64,000 bases of DNA from Fodinicurvata fenggangensis DSM 21160. GTDB lineage: Bacteria > Pseudomonadota > Alphaproteobacteria > Kiloniellales > DSM-21159. The notes beneath the pieces were generated by a model that was given only the letters and a program-made list of their open reading frames with translations, did no database searches and was not told the origin of the DNA. The stretch covers positions 496,001 through 560,000 of the forward strand of contig NZ_JMLV01000001.1 of the NCBI RefSeq assembly GCF_000686045.1, given 5' to 3'. The number at the start of each line of letters is the position of its first letter. The first letter of the stretch is position 1. Both the position numbers and the translations under genes were made by a program. Shown here piece by piece: positions 1-8,867 of this stretch.

Positions 1-617
1 TTTCCTTTCATGTGGGCTCGCAGCAGCGTGATCCGCAGCAGTGGGATGCAGCGCTTGCCACAGCCGGCCGTTTGTTCCGTCGACTGACCGAAAAGGGCAT
101 CCATCTTCAGATGGTTAACCTGGGGGGTGGTTTCCCCACGCGCTATCTGAAGGAGATTCCGACCGCCGAGGCCTATGGGCATGAGATAATGGAGTCCCTG
201 CGCCGTCACTTCGGAAACCGCATTCCGGACACCATCATCGAGCCCGGGCGCGGCATGGTCGGAAACGCCGGCGTGATCCAGAGCGAAGTGGTCCTGATCT
301 CCCGCAAGTCGGAGGCCGACGAGCGTCGCTGGGTTTACCTGGACATTGGCCGCTTTGGCGGGCTGGCGGAAACCGAGGGCGAGGCCATCCGCTATCCCAT
401 CGCCACACCGCGCGACGGCGAGCAGGTTGAACCGGCAATCCTGGCCGGACCGACCTGTGATTCCGCCGATGTCCTGTACGAAAAGGTTCCCTATGACCTG
501 CCGATCAGCCTGACCATCGGGGACAAGATCCTGATCCAGGCAACCGGGGCCTATACGACAACCTATTCCTCGGTGGCCTTCAACGGATTCGACCCGCTGG
601 CGGAACACTACATCTGA
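1..617 (+). CDS. Ornithine/lysine decarboxylase (fold III PLP enzyme), 5'-truncated by window edge
   Basis: This is the C-terminal half of a fold type III PLP-dependent decarboxylase, the group that makes putrescine or cadaverine from ornithine or lysine in the cytoplasm. The reading frame enters from before the window (first full codon at base 3) and begins with SFHVGSQ, the PLP-contacting loop of the family. It continues with the phosphate-binding GGGFPTRY loop, EPGRGMVG, and CDSADVLYE, which carries the catalytic cysteine at the dimer interface. About 205 of roughly 390 residues are visible; the PLP lysine lies upstream of the window. A GTG at base 12 is in frame but lies inside the conserved SFHVGSQ motif, so it is not a start. 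The gene converges on the amidase gene. Substrate preference between ornithine and lysine cannot be read from this half. Confidence 0.9.
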   Translation, partial: SFHVGSQQRDPQQWDAALATAGRLFRRLTEKGIHLQMVNLGGGFPTRYLKEIPTAEAYGHEIMESLRRHFGNRIPDTIIEPGRGMVGNAGVIQSEVVLISRKSEADERRWVYLDIGRFGGLAETEGEAIRYPIATPRDGEQVEPAILAGPTCDSADVLYEKVPYDLPISLTIGDKILIQATGAYTTTYSSVAFNGFDPLAEHYI

Positions 618-638
618 ATCCTGGACATCATGACGGGA

Positions 639-672
639 CACCGGAAAGCGCCTGCTTAGGTGCCTTCCGGTG
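639..672. terminator. Inverted repeat between convergent genes, possible bidirectional terminator
   Basis: An 8-bp perfect arm pair (CACCGGAA and TTCCGGTG) with an 18-nt loop sits in the 67-bp gap between the decarboxylase stop and the amidase stop. The position fits a shared terminator, but neither side has a convincing U-tract, so this is tentative. Confidence 0.35.
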
Positions 673-684
673 CGCCCGGGTTCG

Positions 685-1494
685 TCAGTAACTGCCGTTC
701 CGCTCGCGCAGGAACAGGCCGGCCACCTGCCCGATTTCGCGGCCCAGGGTCCAGGCGATCCGACGACGGGACTCTGGGTCAGCCAGCAGCTGCTCGTCCT
801 GCGGGTTGGTGAGGAAACCCGTTTCCAGCAGCACGGAGGGAACTTCCCCGGAGCGCAGGACCGCAAAGTTCGCGGAACGACGTGGATTGTCCAGCAGGCG
901 CAGGTCCTGCGCCGCCCCTTCCACGATCAGGCGCTGGGCGCGGCGCGAGTCCTCCCTGGCGATTCGCCGGGCAAGATCCATTAGGATCGCCGCCGTGCGG
1001 GAGTCCGTGTTTCGCAGATCTATGCCATAGATCTCGTCCACCGCGTTTTCACGCTCGGCCAGGGATTCCGCGAACTCGTCCGAGGCGTTCTCGGCCAGGG
1101 TATAGGCCGACAGGCCGCGTGCATTGCGGTTGGGAGCCGCATCCGCGTGGACGGAGATGAACAGGTCGGCCTGCAGCTCGTGCCCGATCTGCACACGGTC
1201 GGGCAGGGCCAGGGAATCGTCGCCTTCGCGGGTCAGGGCCACATGATGCGGCAGTCGGCCATTCAGAAAACGGCGCACCTCCTGACAGATGGCCAGGGTG
1301 ACATTCTTCTCCAGGGTCCCTGCCCCGCCAATCGCGCCGGGGTCGCGCCCGCCATGTCCGGGATCCAGCACGATAACCGCTCCTTTCGGCTTGGCCGGAA
1401 CCAGAGGCGGCGCCTCAGCCTGTGCCAGCCGGGAGGACAGGCTTCCCAGAAGCGCGGAAGCCAGCAGGCCGGTGAAGAAGGTTCGTCTATACAC
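685..1494 (-). CDS. amiC: N-acetylmuramoyl-L-alanine amidase, exported (Amidase_3 family)
   Basis: This is a zinc amidase that cuts the bond between N-acetylmuramic acid and L-alanine in peptidoglycan, in the periplasm during cell separation or turnover. The N-terminus (YRRTFFTGLLASALLG) looks like a twin-arginine or long Sec signal peptide, ending near residue 26 at AQA. The catalytic domain fills the rest: DPGHGG with zinc ligand His47, Glu62, SVHADA with His116, and the C-terminal LLETGFLTN with catalytic Glu224. At 269 residues it has no room for the N-terminal AMIN targeting domain of E. coli AmiC, so it is a minimal catalytic version. It stands alone on the minus strand between the convergent decarboxylase and the livF end. 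The symbol follows the closest well-known family member; AmiA or AmiB would be equally defensible. Confidence 0.9.
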   Translation of the reverse strand: MYRRTFFTGLLASALLGSLSSRLAQAEAPPLVPAKPKGAVIVLDPGHGGRDPGAIGGAGTLEKNVTLAICQEVRRFLNGRLPHHVALTREGDDSLALPDRVQIGHELQADLFISVHADAAPNRNARGLSAYTLAENASDEFAESLAERENAVDEIYGIDLRNTDSRTAAILMDLARRIAREDSRRAQRLIVEGAAQDLRLLDNPRRSANFAVLRSGEVPSVLLETGFLTNPQDEQLLADPESRRRIAWTLGREIGQVAGLFLRERNGSY

Positions 1495-1560
1495 CGCGAA
1501 AACCGACTCCGTTAAGAACTCATTCTCACGAGGGTTAACAGGAAGGGGTCTGCCGTCAAG

Positions 1561-2229
1561 TCAAACAGCCGACTTACCGGCTGCGAGCGCCCGTCCCCGG
1601 TCCATGCGATAGCTCCGGTCAATCAGTCCTTCGGCAAAGGCCGGATTCTGTTCGGACAAGAGGACCGTCAAACCTTCCTGCTTCAAAGACAGGATCGCCT
1701 GTCTCATTTGCTGCACGACAACGGGAGCCAGCCCCTCCGAAGGTTCGTCGAGCAGAAGCAGACGCGGATTCCCCATCAAGGTTCGTGCGATGGTCAGCAT
1801 CTGCTGCTCCCCCCCGGACATCTCCCCTGCCCGCCGCTCATAGAGCTGCTCCAGTTTGGGGAACAGGCTGAAGAGCCCATCCAGGGACCAGGCCACCCTG
1901 TCGTTCTGTGGCGGACGCTGCGCCACGGAGAGGTTCTCGCGAACCGTCAGGCCCTGGAAGACGCGCCGGTCCTCAGGCACATACCCAATTCCCTGGCGTG
2001 CGATCTGGTACTCGGCCAGTCCGGCGATTTCCTGCCCATCGAATTGCATGCGTTCTGCGGACCGCGTGACCAGTCCCATGATCGCCTTCAAGGTGGTGCT
2101 CTTGCCGCTGCCATTGGGGCCAAGCAGGGCAACAACCTCGCCTGTCTTCACCTCAAGAGCGACATCGAAGAGCACCTGTGCGCGGCCGTACCAGGCCTTC
2201 AATCCCTGAACTTCGAGCAGGCTTGTCAT
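1561..2229 (-). CDS. livF: Branched-chain amino-acid type ABC transporter, ATP-binding protein LivF
   Basis: This is one of the two ATPases that power a HAAT-family (Liv) importer at the inner membrane. The protein has 222 residues, the usual LivF size. Walker A is GPNGSGKST at residues 37-45, the ABC signature MSGGEQQ is at about 137-143, Walker B LLLLDEP is at about 157-163, and the Q-loop and D-loop (EGLAP) are in place. The start ATG overlaps the livG stop by 4 bp (ATGA), showing translational coupling. It is the last gene of the operon livK-livHM-livG-livF. The substrate is not certain: Liv-type systems also carry amides, urea or aromatic acids. Confidence 0.93.
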   Translation of the reverse strand: MTSLLEVQGLKAWYGRAQVLFDVALEVKTGEVVALLGPNGSGKSTTLKAIMGLVTRSAERMQFDGQEIAGLAEYQIARQGIGYVPEDRRVFQGLTVRENLSVAQRPPQNDRVAWSLDGLFSLFPKLEQLYERRAGEMSGGEQQMLTIARTLMGNPRLLLLDEPSEGLAPVVVQQMRQAILSLKQEGLTVLLSEQNPAFAEGLIDRSYRMDRGRALAAGKSAV

Positions 2230-3005
2230 GACTCCTCCTGCCCGTCCGGGTCTATAGGCACCTCAAGGCTGCCCAGATAGACCTGTTGAACCGCGGAGTG
2301 GTCCTGGACCTGCCGGGCGGTCCCATCCGCCAGGACTTGCCCCTGGTCCAGGACCAGGATACGGTCTGCATTGCCGAAGACGACCGACATGTCGTGTTCC
2401 GTGAAGAGGACCGACATGCCCCTCTCCCGGACAAGCCGGACGACCTGTTCCATTAGTCCTTCCCGCTCCTCGGGCGCCATGCCGGCGGTCGGCTCGTCCA
2501 TCAGCAGCAGGACAGGATCATGGGCCAGGGCCACGGCCAGCTCCAGCCGCTTGAGATCGCCATAGGCCAGCGTGCCGCAGGTGCACTCGGCCACTTCCTC
2601 CAGACCAAGCTGCGTCAGCAGGGACAGGGCCTGGTCCCGATAGAGCCGGTCTGCGCGCGGCCAAAGCTGCCGCAGGCGCCCATGATGGGAAATGAGGGCC
2701 ATCTGCAGATTCTCCACGACACGCATGGAGGCAAAAGGTGCGGCAATCTGGAAGGTGCGGCCAAGCCCCAGGCGCCAGACCTTGCGGGGCGGCAGGCCGG
2801 TAATCTCCCGCCCCTGGAAGAACACCTGACCCGAATCCGCCTGTAGTTGGCCATTGAGCAGGTTGAAACAGGTGGTCTTTCCGGCGCCGTTGGGGCCGAT
2901 GAGGGCGCGAAGTTCCCCCTGGCTCACGTTAAAGGAGACATCCTGCACGGCATGGACACCCCCGTAGGCCTTGTTCAGCCCCTTGACCTCCAGGACCGGG
3001 TTCAT
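2226..3005 (-). CDS. livG: Branched-chain amino-acid type ABC transporter, ATP-binding protein LivG
   Basis: This is the second ATPase subunit of the Liv-type importer. Its 259 residues match LivG. Walker A is GPNGAGKTT at residues 37-45 and Walker B is LLLMDEPTAG. The signature loop is degenerate (LAYGDLKRLELA, where LSYGxQRRLEIA is common). The C-terminus carries the LivG-type extension after the switch region TEHDMSVVF. It overlaps livHM by 4 bp upstream and livF by 4 bp downstream, so the three cytoplasmic-side genes are translated as one coupled block. Confidence 0.93.
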   Translation of the reverse strand: MNPVLEVKGLNKAYGGVHAVQDVSFNVSQGELRALIGPNGAGKTTCFNLLNGQLQADSGQVFFQGREITGLPPRKVWRLGLGRTFQIAAPFASMRVVENLQMALISHHGRLRQLWPRADRLYRDQALSLLTQLGLEEVAECTCGTLAYGDLKRLELAVALAHDPVLLLMDEPTAGMAPEEREGLMEQVVRLVRERGMSVLFTEHDMSVVFGNADRILVLDQGQVLADGTARQVQDHSAVQQVYLGSLEVPIDPDGQEES

Positions 3006-4882
3006 GGCCGCCGTCCCGGCAGCCAGGCTGCCATCTCACGCCCTGCTCCGGCCAGTCCACGGGGGAAAAGAATGCACAGCCCCACGATCAGAAGCCCCAG
3101 CAACAGACGCCAGTAATTGGTCAGGCTGACCAGCTCGGCCTTCAGGCCGGTGAAGATGGCAGCGCCCAGGATCGGTCCCGTCAGGGACTGAACGCCCCCA
3201 AGCAGGACCATGGCCAGGGCATCGACGGATTGGGGAATGGCCATGGCATCGGGCGAGATGCTGCCTTTCATGAATACGAACAACCCTCCGGCCACTCCGG
3301 CGAAGACACCGGCGAGCGTAAAGGCAAGCCAACGCTGCAACCGGACATCGATGCCGATGGCCTCGGCACCCAGGGGCGAATCGCGGCCGGCCCTGAGTGC
3401 GTAGCCGAAGGGCGCATAGGCAAAACGCCGCAAGAGGAACAGGCAGGCCAGACAGATGGCAAGGACCAGATAATAGAAGCTGGCACTGTCCGCGGCCCAT
3501 TCCGACGGCCAGACGCCCAGCAAGCCGTTGTCGCCGCCAGTCAGCCCCTCCCACTGGAAGGCAATGGACCAGGTAATCTGGGCAAAGGCCAGGGTCAGCA
3601 TGGCCAGGTAGACGCCCGACAGGCGCACGCAGAACCATCCGAAGAACAGGGCGCCCGCGGCGGCCAGGAAGGGGGCCGCCAGCAAGGCGAGCTCCATGGG
3701 AAGGGCAAGCGCCTTGAAGGCCAGGGCGGCCCCATAGGCGCCCAAGCCGAAGTAGGCGGCATGTCCGAAGGAAATCACCCCGCCCAGGCCCATGAGAAAC
3801 TGCAGGGACGCCGCAAAGAGGGCGAAGACAGCCATTTCCGTGAACAGGTAGAGACTGTAGTTCCCCGCCCCCAGGATCGGAAGCAGGCAGAGAATCAGAA
3901 TACCAAGAGCCATGACCGCTTTCAGCCAAAGGCCCGGCCTTCGCAAGACCGTGGCCTCCACCGGCAAGCCACCCTTGTGCAGGCGCTCCGGACGGCCCAG
4001 CAATCCCCAGGGACGCACCACCAAAACGACGGCCATGACAATGAAGATCGACACCAGTTCGAGCTGCCACATGGTGATGCCCAGAACGGACAGTTCGGCG
4101 TTCGCAACAGCCAGTGTCCGGATCAACGACACCAGGACAGCGGCCAGGTAGGCGCCAAGTATCGACCCCATTCCGCCGACGACCACGACCACGAAGACCG
4201 AAGCGATGATCTGCATGTCCATGGACAGATTGGCACTGCCTTTGGGCAACTCCAGGGCCCCGCCCAGACCGGCAAGCAGGGAACCAAGCGCAAAGACCGC
4301 TGTCAGGATCCAGCGCTGGTTTACGCCCAGCGAGGCCAGCATTTCCGGATCCTCGGTGGCGGCGCGCACCAGGGCGCCCCAACGGGTTCGATTGAACAGG
4401 GTCCACAGGACAAGCAGGACAAGTGGCGCCAGGAGTATCAGGAACAGGTCATAAACCGGAAACCGATGTCCCAGAAGCAAATAGGCGCCGTCCAGTCCCG
4501 GAGGTCGCACGCCGAAACGATCCTGCGGCCCCCAGATGGCCAGTGTCACGTCCTGCACGATCAGGACCACGCCAAAGGTTGCCAGCAACTGGAAGAGCTC
4601 GGGCGAGCGATAGAGTCTTCGCAGGATCGTGATCTCCAGAAGACCGCCGATCAGGCCGACAGCCAGCACGGCAACCAGCACGGCCAGCCAGAACCCTCCT
4701 GCCTGGCCGCCCCAGAGGGCAACCAGGCTGACGGCGATATAGGCCCCCAGCATGTAAAGACTTCCGTGCGCGAAGTTCACGACACGGGTGACCCCGAAAA
4801 TGATTGTCAGGCCGCTGGCCACGAGGAAAAGCGAGGATGCACTGGCCAAACCGGTCAGCAACTGGATGATCAGACTGTCCAT
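3002..4882 (-). CDS. livHM: Fused LivH-LivM permease of a branched-chain amino-acid type ABC transporter
   Basis: This single 626-residue protein contains both membrane subunits of the importer. Residues 1 to about 300 are LivH-like (start MDSLIIQLLTGLASASSLFL, then the GLTIIFGVTRVVNFAHG motif). After a hydrophilic linker around 302-318, the rest is LivM-like (GGVISFGHAAYFGLGAYG, SGVYLAMLTLAFAQI, then LGGVQSLTGPILGA). LivH and LivM are normally separate proteins of about 290-300 and 300-420 residues. No stop or frameshift sits at the junction, and the sequence through it is ordinary, so this looks like a real fusion. It lies 73 bp downstream of the binding-protein gene and overlaps livG by 4 bp. 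Confidence 0.92.
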   Translation of the reverse strand: MDSLIIQLLTGLASASSLFLVASGLTIIFGVTRVVNFAHGSLYMLGAYIAVSLVALWGGQAGGFWLAVLVAVLAVGLIGGLLEITILRRLYRSPELFQLLATFGVVLIVQDVTLAIWGPQDRFGVRPPGLDGAYLLLGHRFPVYDLFLILLAPLVLLVLWTLFNRTRWGALVRAATEDPEMLASLGVNQRWILTAVFALGSLLAGLGGALELPKGSANLSMDMQIIASVFVVVVVGGMGSILGAYLAAVLVSLIRTLAVANAELSVLGITMWQLELVSIFIVMAVVLVVRPWGLLGRPERLHKGGLPVEATVLRRPGLWLKAVMALGILILCLLPILGAGNYSLYLFTEMAVFALFAASLQFLMGLGGVISFGHAAYFGLGAYGAALAFKALALPMELALLAAPFLAAAGALFFGWFCVRLSGVYLAMLTLAFAQITWSIAFQWEGLTGGDNGLLGVWPSEWAADSASFYYLVLAICLACLFLLRRFAYAPFGYALRAGRDSPLGAEAIGIDVRLQRWLAFTLAGVFAGVAGGLFVFMKGSISPDAMAIPQSVDALAMVLLGGVQSLTGPILGAAIFTGLKAELVSLTNYWRLLLGLLIVGLCILFPRGLAGAGREMAAWLPGRRP

Positions 4883-4955
4883 ACCTCTCCAGGCTTTCCG
4901 CTCCGCGATGAAGGTTGCGCTGAAGGCGCCAGACCACAGTCTCTAGCAGGAAAGC

Positions 4956-6161
4956 TCAGTCCTCTTCGCCGCGCAATTCGCGGACCGTCTCGTCGGACGG
5001 CAGGTAATCCGCACCCGAACCGTAACGCCAGTCGACCATGCGGGGCTTGCCATCCTGCACGGTCAGGCGGCCGACAAAGGTTCCCATGTCGCTTTGCTGG
5101 TCAATTCCGCGATAGGTGATCGGCCCAAGCGGCGTCTCAATCTCCATACCGCGCATGGCCTTGATGACAGCCTCGGTCTCGACGGTGCCCGCCGTCTCGA
5201 TGGCCTTGGCCAGCGAATGCAGGGCCACATAGCCGACAACCGAACCGAGACGTGGATAGTCGTCGAAACGTTCCTGATAAGCCTCCAGGAAGGCATTGTG
5301 TTCAGGAGTGTCGATTGCGTACCAGGGATAGCCGGTGACGATCCAGCCTTCGGGCGCATCTTCGCCCAGGGGATCGATCCATTCCGGCTCGCCGGAGAGC
5401 ATGGAGACGACCTCGCGGCCCTCGAACAGGCCGCGGACCTCACCCTCGCGCACGAAGCGCGCCAGGTCACCGCCAAAGGTCACGTTGAAAATGGCATCGG
5501 GCTTGGCTTCCTCCAGGGCCTGGACAACCGAGCCGGCATCGATCTGTGCCTGAGGCGGCCACTGCTCGGCGACGAATTCGACTTCGGGATCCAATTCTTC
5601 CAGCCGGCTCTTGAAAGCCTCCACCGCGGAGCGGCCGTATTCGTAGTTGGGTGCTACGGTTGCCCAGCGCTTGGCATCCAGTTTGGCGGCTTCCTCGGCC
5701 AACATGGCCGCCTGAACATAGGTTCCGGGCCGCAGCCTGAAGGTATAGTCATGTCCCCCGTCCCAGACCAGATTGTCCGTCAGTGGCTCTGCTGCCAGGA
5801 ACAGGACTTCCTTCTGTCGCGCGAAATCCGAAACAGCCAGGCCAACGTGGCTGAGCAGGGTCCCGAACAGAAAGTCGGCCTCTTCCCTGCTGACCAGTTC
5901 ATTGGCCACTGTTATGGCGTCTGCGGGACTGGCCCCATCATCGCGACTGATCACGCGCAACTGGCGCCCGAGTACACCGCCATCCTCGTTGACCTCCTCC
6001 AGAGCCATCTGCCAGCCATCCCGATAGGGATGCGTAAAGGCGGCATATCCCGTATAGCTGTTCAGGTCTCCAAGACGGATTGGCTCTTGGCTGAGAGCGG
6101 CAGTCGTGGTCGCAAGCAGCATCGCAAGCGATGCCGCTGCCGAGAGCAGAAATCGTTTCAT
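4956..6161 (-). CDS. livK: Periplasmic substrate-binding protein of the Liv-type ABC transporter
   Basis: This is the solute receptor that captures the substrate in the periplasm and delivers it to LivHM. A Sec signal peptide (KRFLLSAAASLAMLLA, cleavage near ALS-QEP) precedes a Peripla_BP_6 fold of about 375 residues starting IRLGDLNSYTG. I chose the ATG at 6161 because it gives a normal signal peptide; an in-frame ATG at 6173 adds four residues (MLWS). It is the first gene of the minus-strand operon, and its promoter must lie in the 135 bp shared with the divergent hrpB. The receptor resembles the amide/urea/aliphatic branch at least as much as the leucine-specific branch, so the ligand is left open. 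Confidence 0.88.
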   Translation of the reverse strand: MKRFLLSAAASLAMLLATTTAALSQEPIRLGDLNSYTGYAAFTHPYRDGWQMALEEVNEDGGVLGRQLRVISRDDGASPADAITVANELVSREEADFLFGTLLSHVGLAVSDFARQKEVLFLAAEPLTDNLVWDGGHDYTFRLRPGTYVQAAMLAEEAAKLDAKRWATVAPNYEYGRSAVEAFKSRLEELDPEVEFVAEQWPPQAQIDAGSVVQALEEAKPDAIFNVTFGGDLARFVREGEVRGLFEGREVVSMLSGEPEWIDPLGEDAPEGWIVTGYPWYAIDTPEHNAFLEAYQERFDDYPRLGSVVGYVALHSLAKAIETAGTVETEAVIKAMRGMEIETPLGPITYRGIDQQSDMGTFVGRLTVQDGKPRMVDWRYGSGADYLPSDETVRELRGEED

Positions 6162-6308
6162 GGACCAGAGCATCCCATTTTGTGACCAGCCACTGTTGGC
6201 ATTTTATGGCATGTTAACGACTGAGCCGCACAGAACAAGCACGGGTACATGACCCGCTTCATCTCTTTTGGATAAGGCAGGCACCGTCACAGGATTGCCA
6301 CTCCCCGA

Positions 6309-8849
6309 ATGACCGTAACCGCCTTCGAAAGCCCGTCCCTTCCGATTCACGACATCCTGCCCGAACTGAGTGAAGCTCTAGCGGCCGCCCCGACCGTGCT
6401 CCTGAAGGCAGCCCCCGGCGCCGGCAAATCAACCATAGCGCCGCTGCATGTCCTGCAAACTGCATCATGGCTGAAGGGGCAATCGATCCTGATGCTGGAG
6501 CCCCGCCGCCTGGCGGCCCGTGCGGCCGCGCTGCGCATGGCCGACCTGCTGGGGGAATCCGTCGGACAGACCGTGGGGTATAGTACGCGTCTGGAACGGA
6601 AGGTTTCCAAGGAAACGCGCCTGGAAGTGGTCACAGAAGGCATCCTGGTTCGCAGGCTGCAGAAGGATCCCGGACTTGAGGGCATCGGGCTCGTCATCTT
6701 CGACGAGTTCCATGAACGCAACCTCCAGGCCGATCTTGGCCTGGCGCTCTGCCGGGACCTGAGTACGGCACTGCGTCCGGATCTGAAACTGCTGATTATG
6801 TCGGCCACGCTGGAAACACAAGCCTTGCAAGCAGCGCTTGGACAGCCGCCACTGGTCGAGACGGCCGGCACTGGCTACCCCGTGTCCACGCAATACCTTC
6901 CCGTGAAGATGCGTACGCGCCAGGAGATCTGCAGCGCTGTGGCGCAAGCCGTGGCGCAGGCTCTGCAGGAGACCAAGGGCAGCATCCTGGCCTTCCTGCC
7001 TGGTGAAGCGGAAATCCGGAGAACGCTGGCCCTGCTTGGGGAACGACTGGAGTCTCATGCATCCGTGCAGCTGCACCCCCTTTTCGGCAGCTTGCCATTC
7101 GCACAACAGAAGGCCGCCCTTGCGCCAAGCACGCCGGGGCAGCGCAAGGTGGTGCTTGCAACCAACATCGCCGAAAGCAGCCTGACCATCGAGGGCATTT
7201 CCACAGTGGTGGACAGCGGACTGGCCCGCAGGCCGACCTTCGACCCTGCCACCGGTATGACACGACTGGAAACACAACCCATCTCGCGTGCCTCCGCCGA
7301 ACAGCGCAGGGGCCGTGCCGGTCGCCTGGAGCCAGGGACCTGCTATCGGCTCTGGCCCGAAGGACAGGATCGCGTGCGCGTTGACTTCGACCCACCGGAG
7401 ATCAAGACAGCCGATCTGACTGGACTTGTCCTGGAAATGGCTGCCTGGGGATGTCTTGCCGCGAATGACCTGGACTGGATAGACCCGCCACCCGAGGCGG
7501 CCCTTGTCCGGGCCCGGGATCTGCTTGTGCAACTGGAGGCCATCAGGCCCGACGGCTCGATCACGGCACACGGACGACAGATTGCGGAGCTGGGACTGGA
7601 GCCGCGCTATGCCCACATGATACTCGCGGCCCGAGACTTGAGAGCGGAACGAACGGCCTGTGACCTCGCCGCGCTTCTGAGCGAGCGCGACATCCTGCGA
7701 CGCAAGCCCTCTGGAATGGTTCCGAGCGATTTACGGCACCGCCTGGAACTGCTGGCGGAGCCGTATCGGGACAAGGGCCGTCGCGAAACGGACGGCGGCG
7801 CAGAAAAGAGCTGCCGCAGAACCTGCGAACAGCTGCGCCAGCGCCTGAGCATGGGTGAAGGCCAGTCCCTGCCCTCCATGGCAGGACGCCTGGTGGCGCT
7901 TGCCTATCCCGAACGCGTTGCCCAAAGACGCAAGGGCCAGGCCGGACGATTCCTCATGCGAAATGGGCGCGGTGTCGAACTGCCCGAAGACGACCCCCTG
8001 GCACAGGAGGACTGGCTTGCCATCGCCCATCTGGACGGGCGCAGCGGTGACTCACGGATCTTCCTGGCTGCCGCAGTGACTCGTACAGACCTGGAAGAGC
8101 TCTTCGAGTCCGATATCGAGCAGAAACGGCGTGTGGAATGGTCCAGCAGGGAGAACGAGATCCTGGCACGCGAAGAGCGCTGCCTGGGCGCCCTGGTTCT
8201 CAGCCGTCAGAAGATAAAACAGCCAACGCCTGAGGAAATGACGGCGGCCCTGCTTGCAGCCATCCATGACAAGGGCCTGCGCACCCTGCCCTGGACGGAA
8301 CGGGCGCGCAGCCTTCAGGCACGCATACTCTTTATGCGCCGGCTTGAACCGGAGGGTGGCTGGCCGGCTGTAGAGGATGGCATCCTGCTGGCACACCTGG
8401 ATGACTGGTTGGCACCCTATCTGGTGGGCCTACACAGCCTTCAGGAACTGCAGGAGCTTGATATCGCCGCCATACTCCACAGTTTCCTGGACCAGGAGCA
8501 GGTCAGGCGGTTGGAGGATGAGGCGCCGGAACGGATCGCGGTTCCCAGCGGAGCCTGGCGTCCGATCGACTATGAACCCGAGGAGGGACCGGTGCTGGCG
8601 GTCAAGCTGCAGGAAATGTTCGGAGCAACGCGCGCTCCACAGATAGCCGGCGGGCGCCTGCCCTTGACGCTGCACCTGCTGTCCCCAGCCGGACACCCGC
8701 TACAGGTGACCCAGAATCTCGAGACCTTCTGGAAGGACGGCTACCGTCATGTCCGGGCCGAGATGCGCGGGCGCTATCCCAAGCATCACTGGCCCGAAAA
8801 TCCCCTGGAGGCTACCCCTGCAACAGACACCAGGCGGGCCAGACCCTAG
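6309..8849 (+). CDS. hrpB: ATP-dependent helicase HrpB (DEAH family)
   Basis: This is a DExH-box helicase of the HrpA/HrpB branch, 846 residues, close to the family length of about 820-850. Walker A (APGAGKST) is near residues 35-42, the DEFH box is at 132-135, motif III SAT is at 165-167, and motif VI QRRGRAGR lies near residue 333. The C-terminal half holds the HA2 and HrpB-specific domains, ending with the typical YPKHHWPENP stretch. HrpB is thought to act on RNA, but its exact role is poorly known. It is divergent from livK, and its stop lies only a few bases before the sugar nucleotidyltransferase gene, so the two may be co-transcribed. Confidence 0.93.
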   Translation: MTVTAFESPSLPIHDILPELSEALAAAPTVLLKAAPGAGKSTIAPLHVLQTASWLKGQSILMLEPRRLAARAAALRMADLLGESVGQTVGYSTRLERKVSKETRLEVVTEGILVRRLQKDPGLEGIGLVIFDEFHERNLQADLGLALCRDLSTALRPDLKLLIMSATLETQALQAALGQPPLVETAGTGYPVSTQYLPVKMRTRQEICSAVAQAVAQALQETKGSILAFLPGEAEIRRTLALLGERLESHASVQLHPLFGSLPFAQQKAALAPSTPGQRKVVLATNIAESSLTIEGISTVVDSGLARRPTFDPATGMTRLETQPISRASAEQRRGRAGRLEPGTCYRLWPEGQDRVRVDFDPPEIKTADLTGLVLEMAAWGCLAANDLDWIDPPPEAALVRARDLLVQLEAIRPDGSITAHGRQIAELGLEPRYAHMILAARDLRAERTACDLAALLSERDILRRKPSGMVPSDLRHRLELLAEPYRDKGRRETDGGAEKSCRRTCEQLRQRLSMGEGQSLPSMAGRLVALAYPERVAQRRKGQAGRFLMRNGRGVELPEDDPLAQEDWLAIAHLDGRSGDSRIFLAAAVTRTDLEELFESDIEQKRRVEWSSRENEILAREERCLGALVLSRQKIKQPTPEEMTAALLAAIHDKGLRTLPWTERARSLQARILFMRRLEPEGGWPAVEDGILLAHLDDWLAPYLVGLHSLQELQELDIAAILHSFLDQEQVRRLEDEAPERIAVPSGAWRPIDYEPEEGPVLAVKLQEMFGATRAPQIAGGRLPLTLHLLSPAGHPLQVTQNLETFWKDGYRHVRAEMRGRYPKHHWPENPLEATPATDTRRARP

Positions 8850-8867
8850 GAGAAATTGGAACAGGCG

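Noticed and set aside
3230-5119. Open 629-codon frame on the plus strand, opposite livHM
   Set aside because: It is the mirror frame of a GC-rich membrane-protein gene. Its translation is polar, Gln/His/Gly-rich and without any domain, while the minus strand encodes a clear permease.
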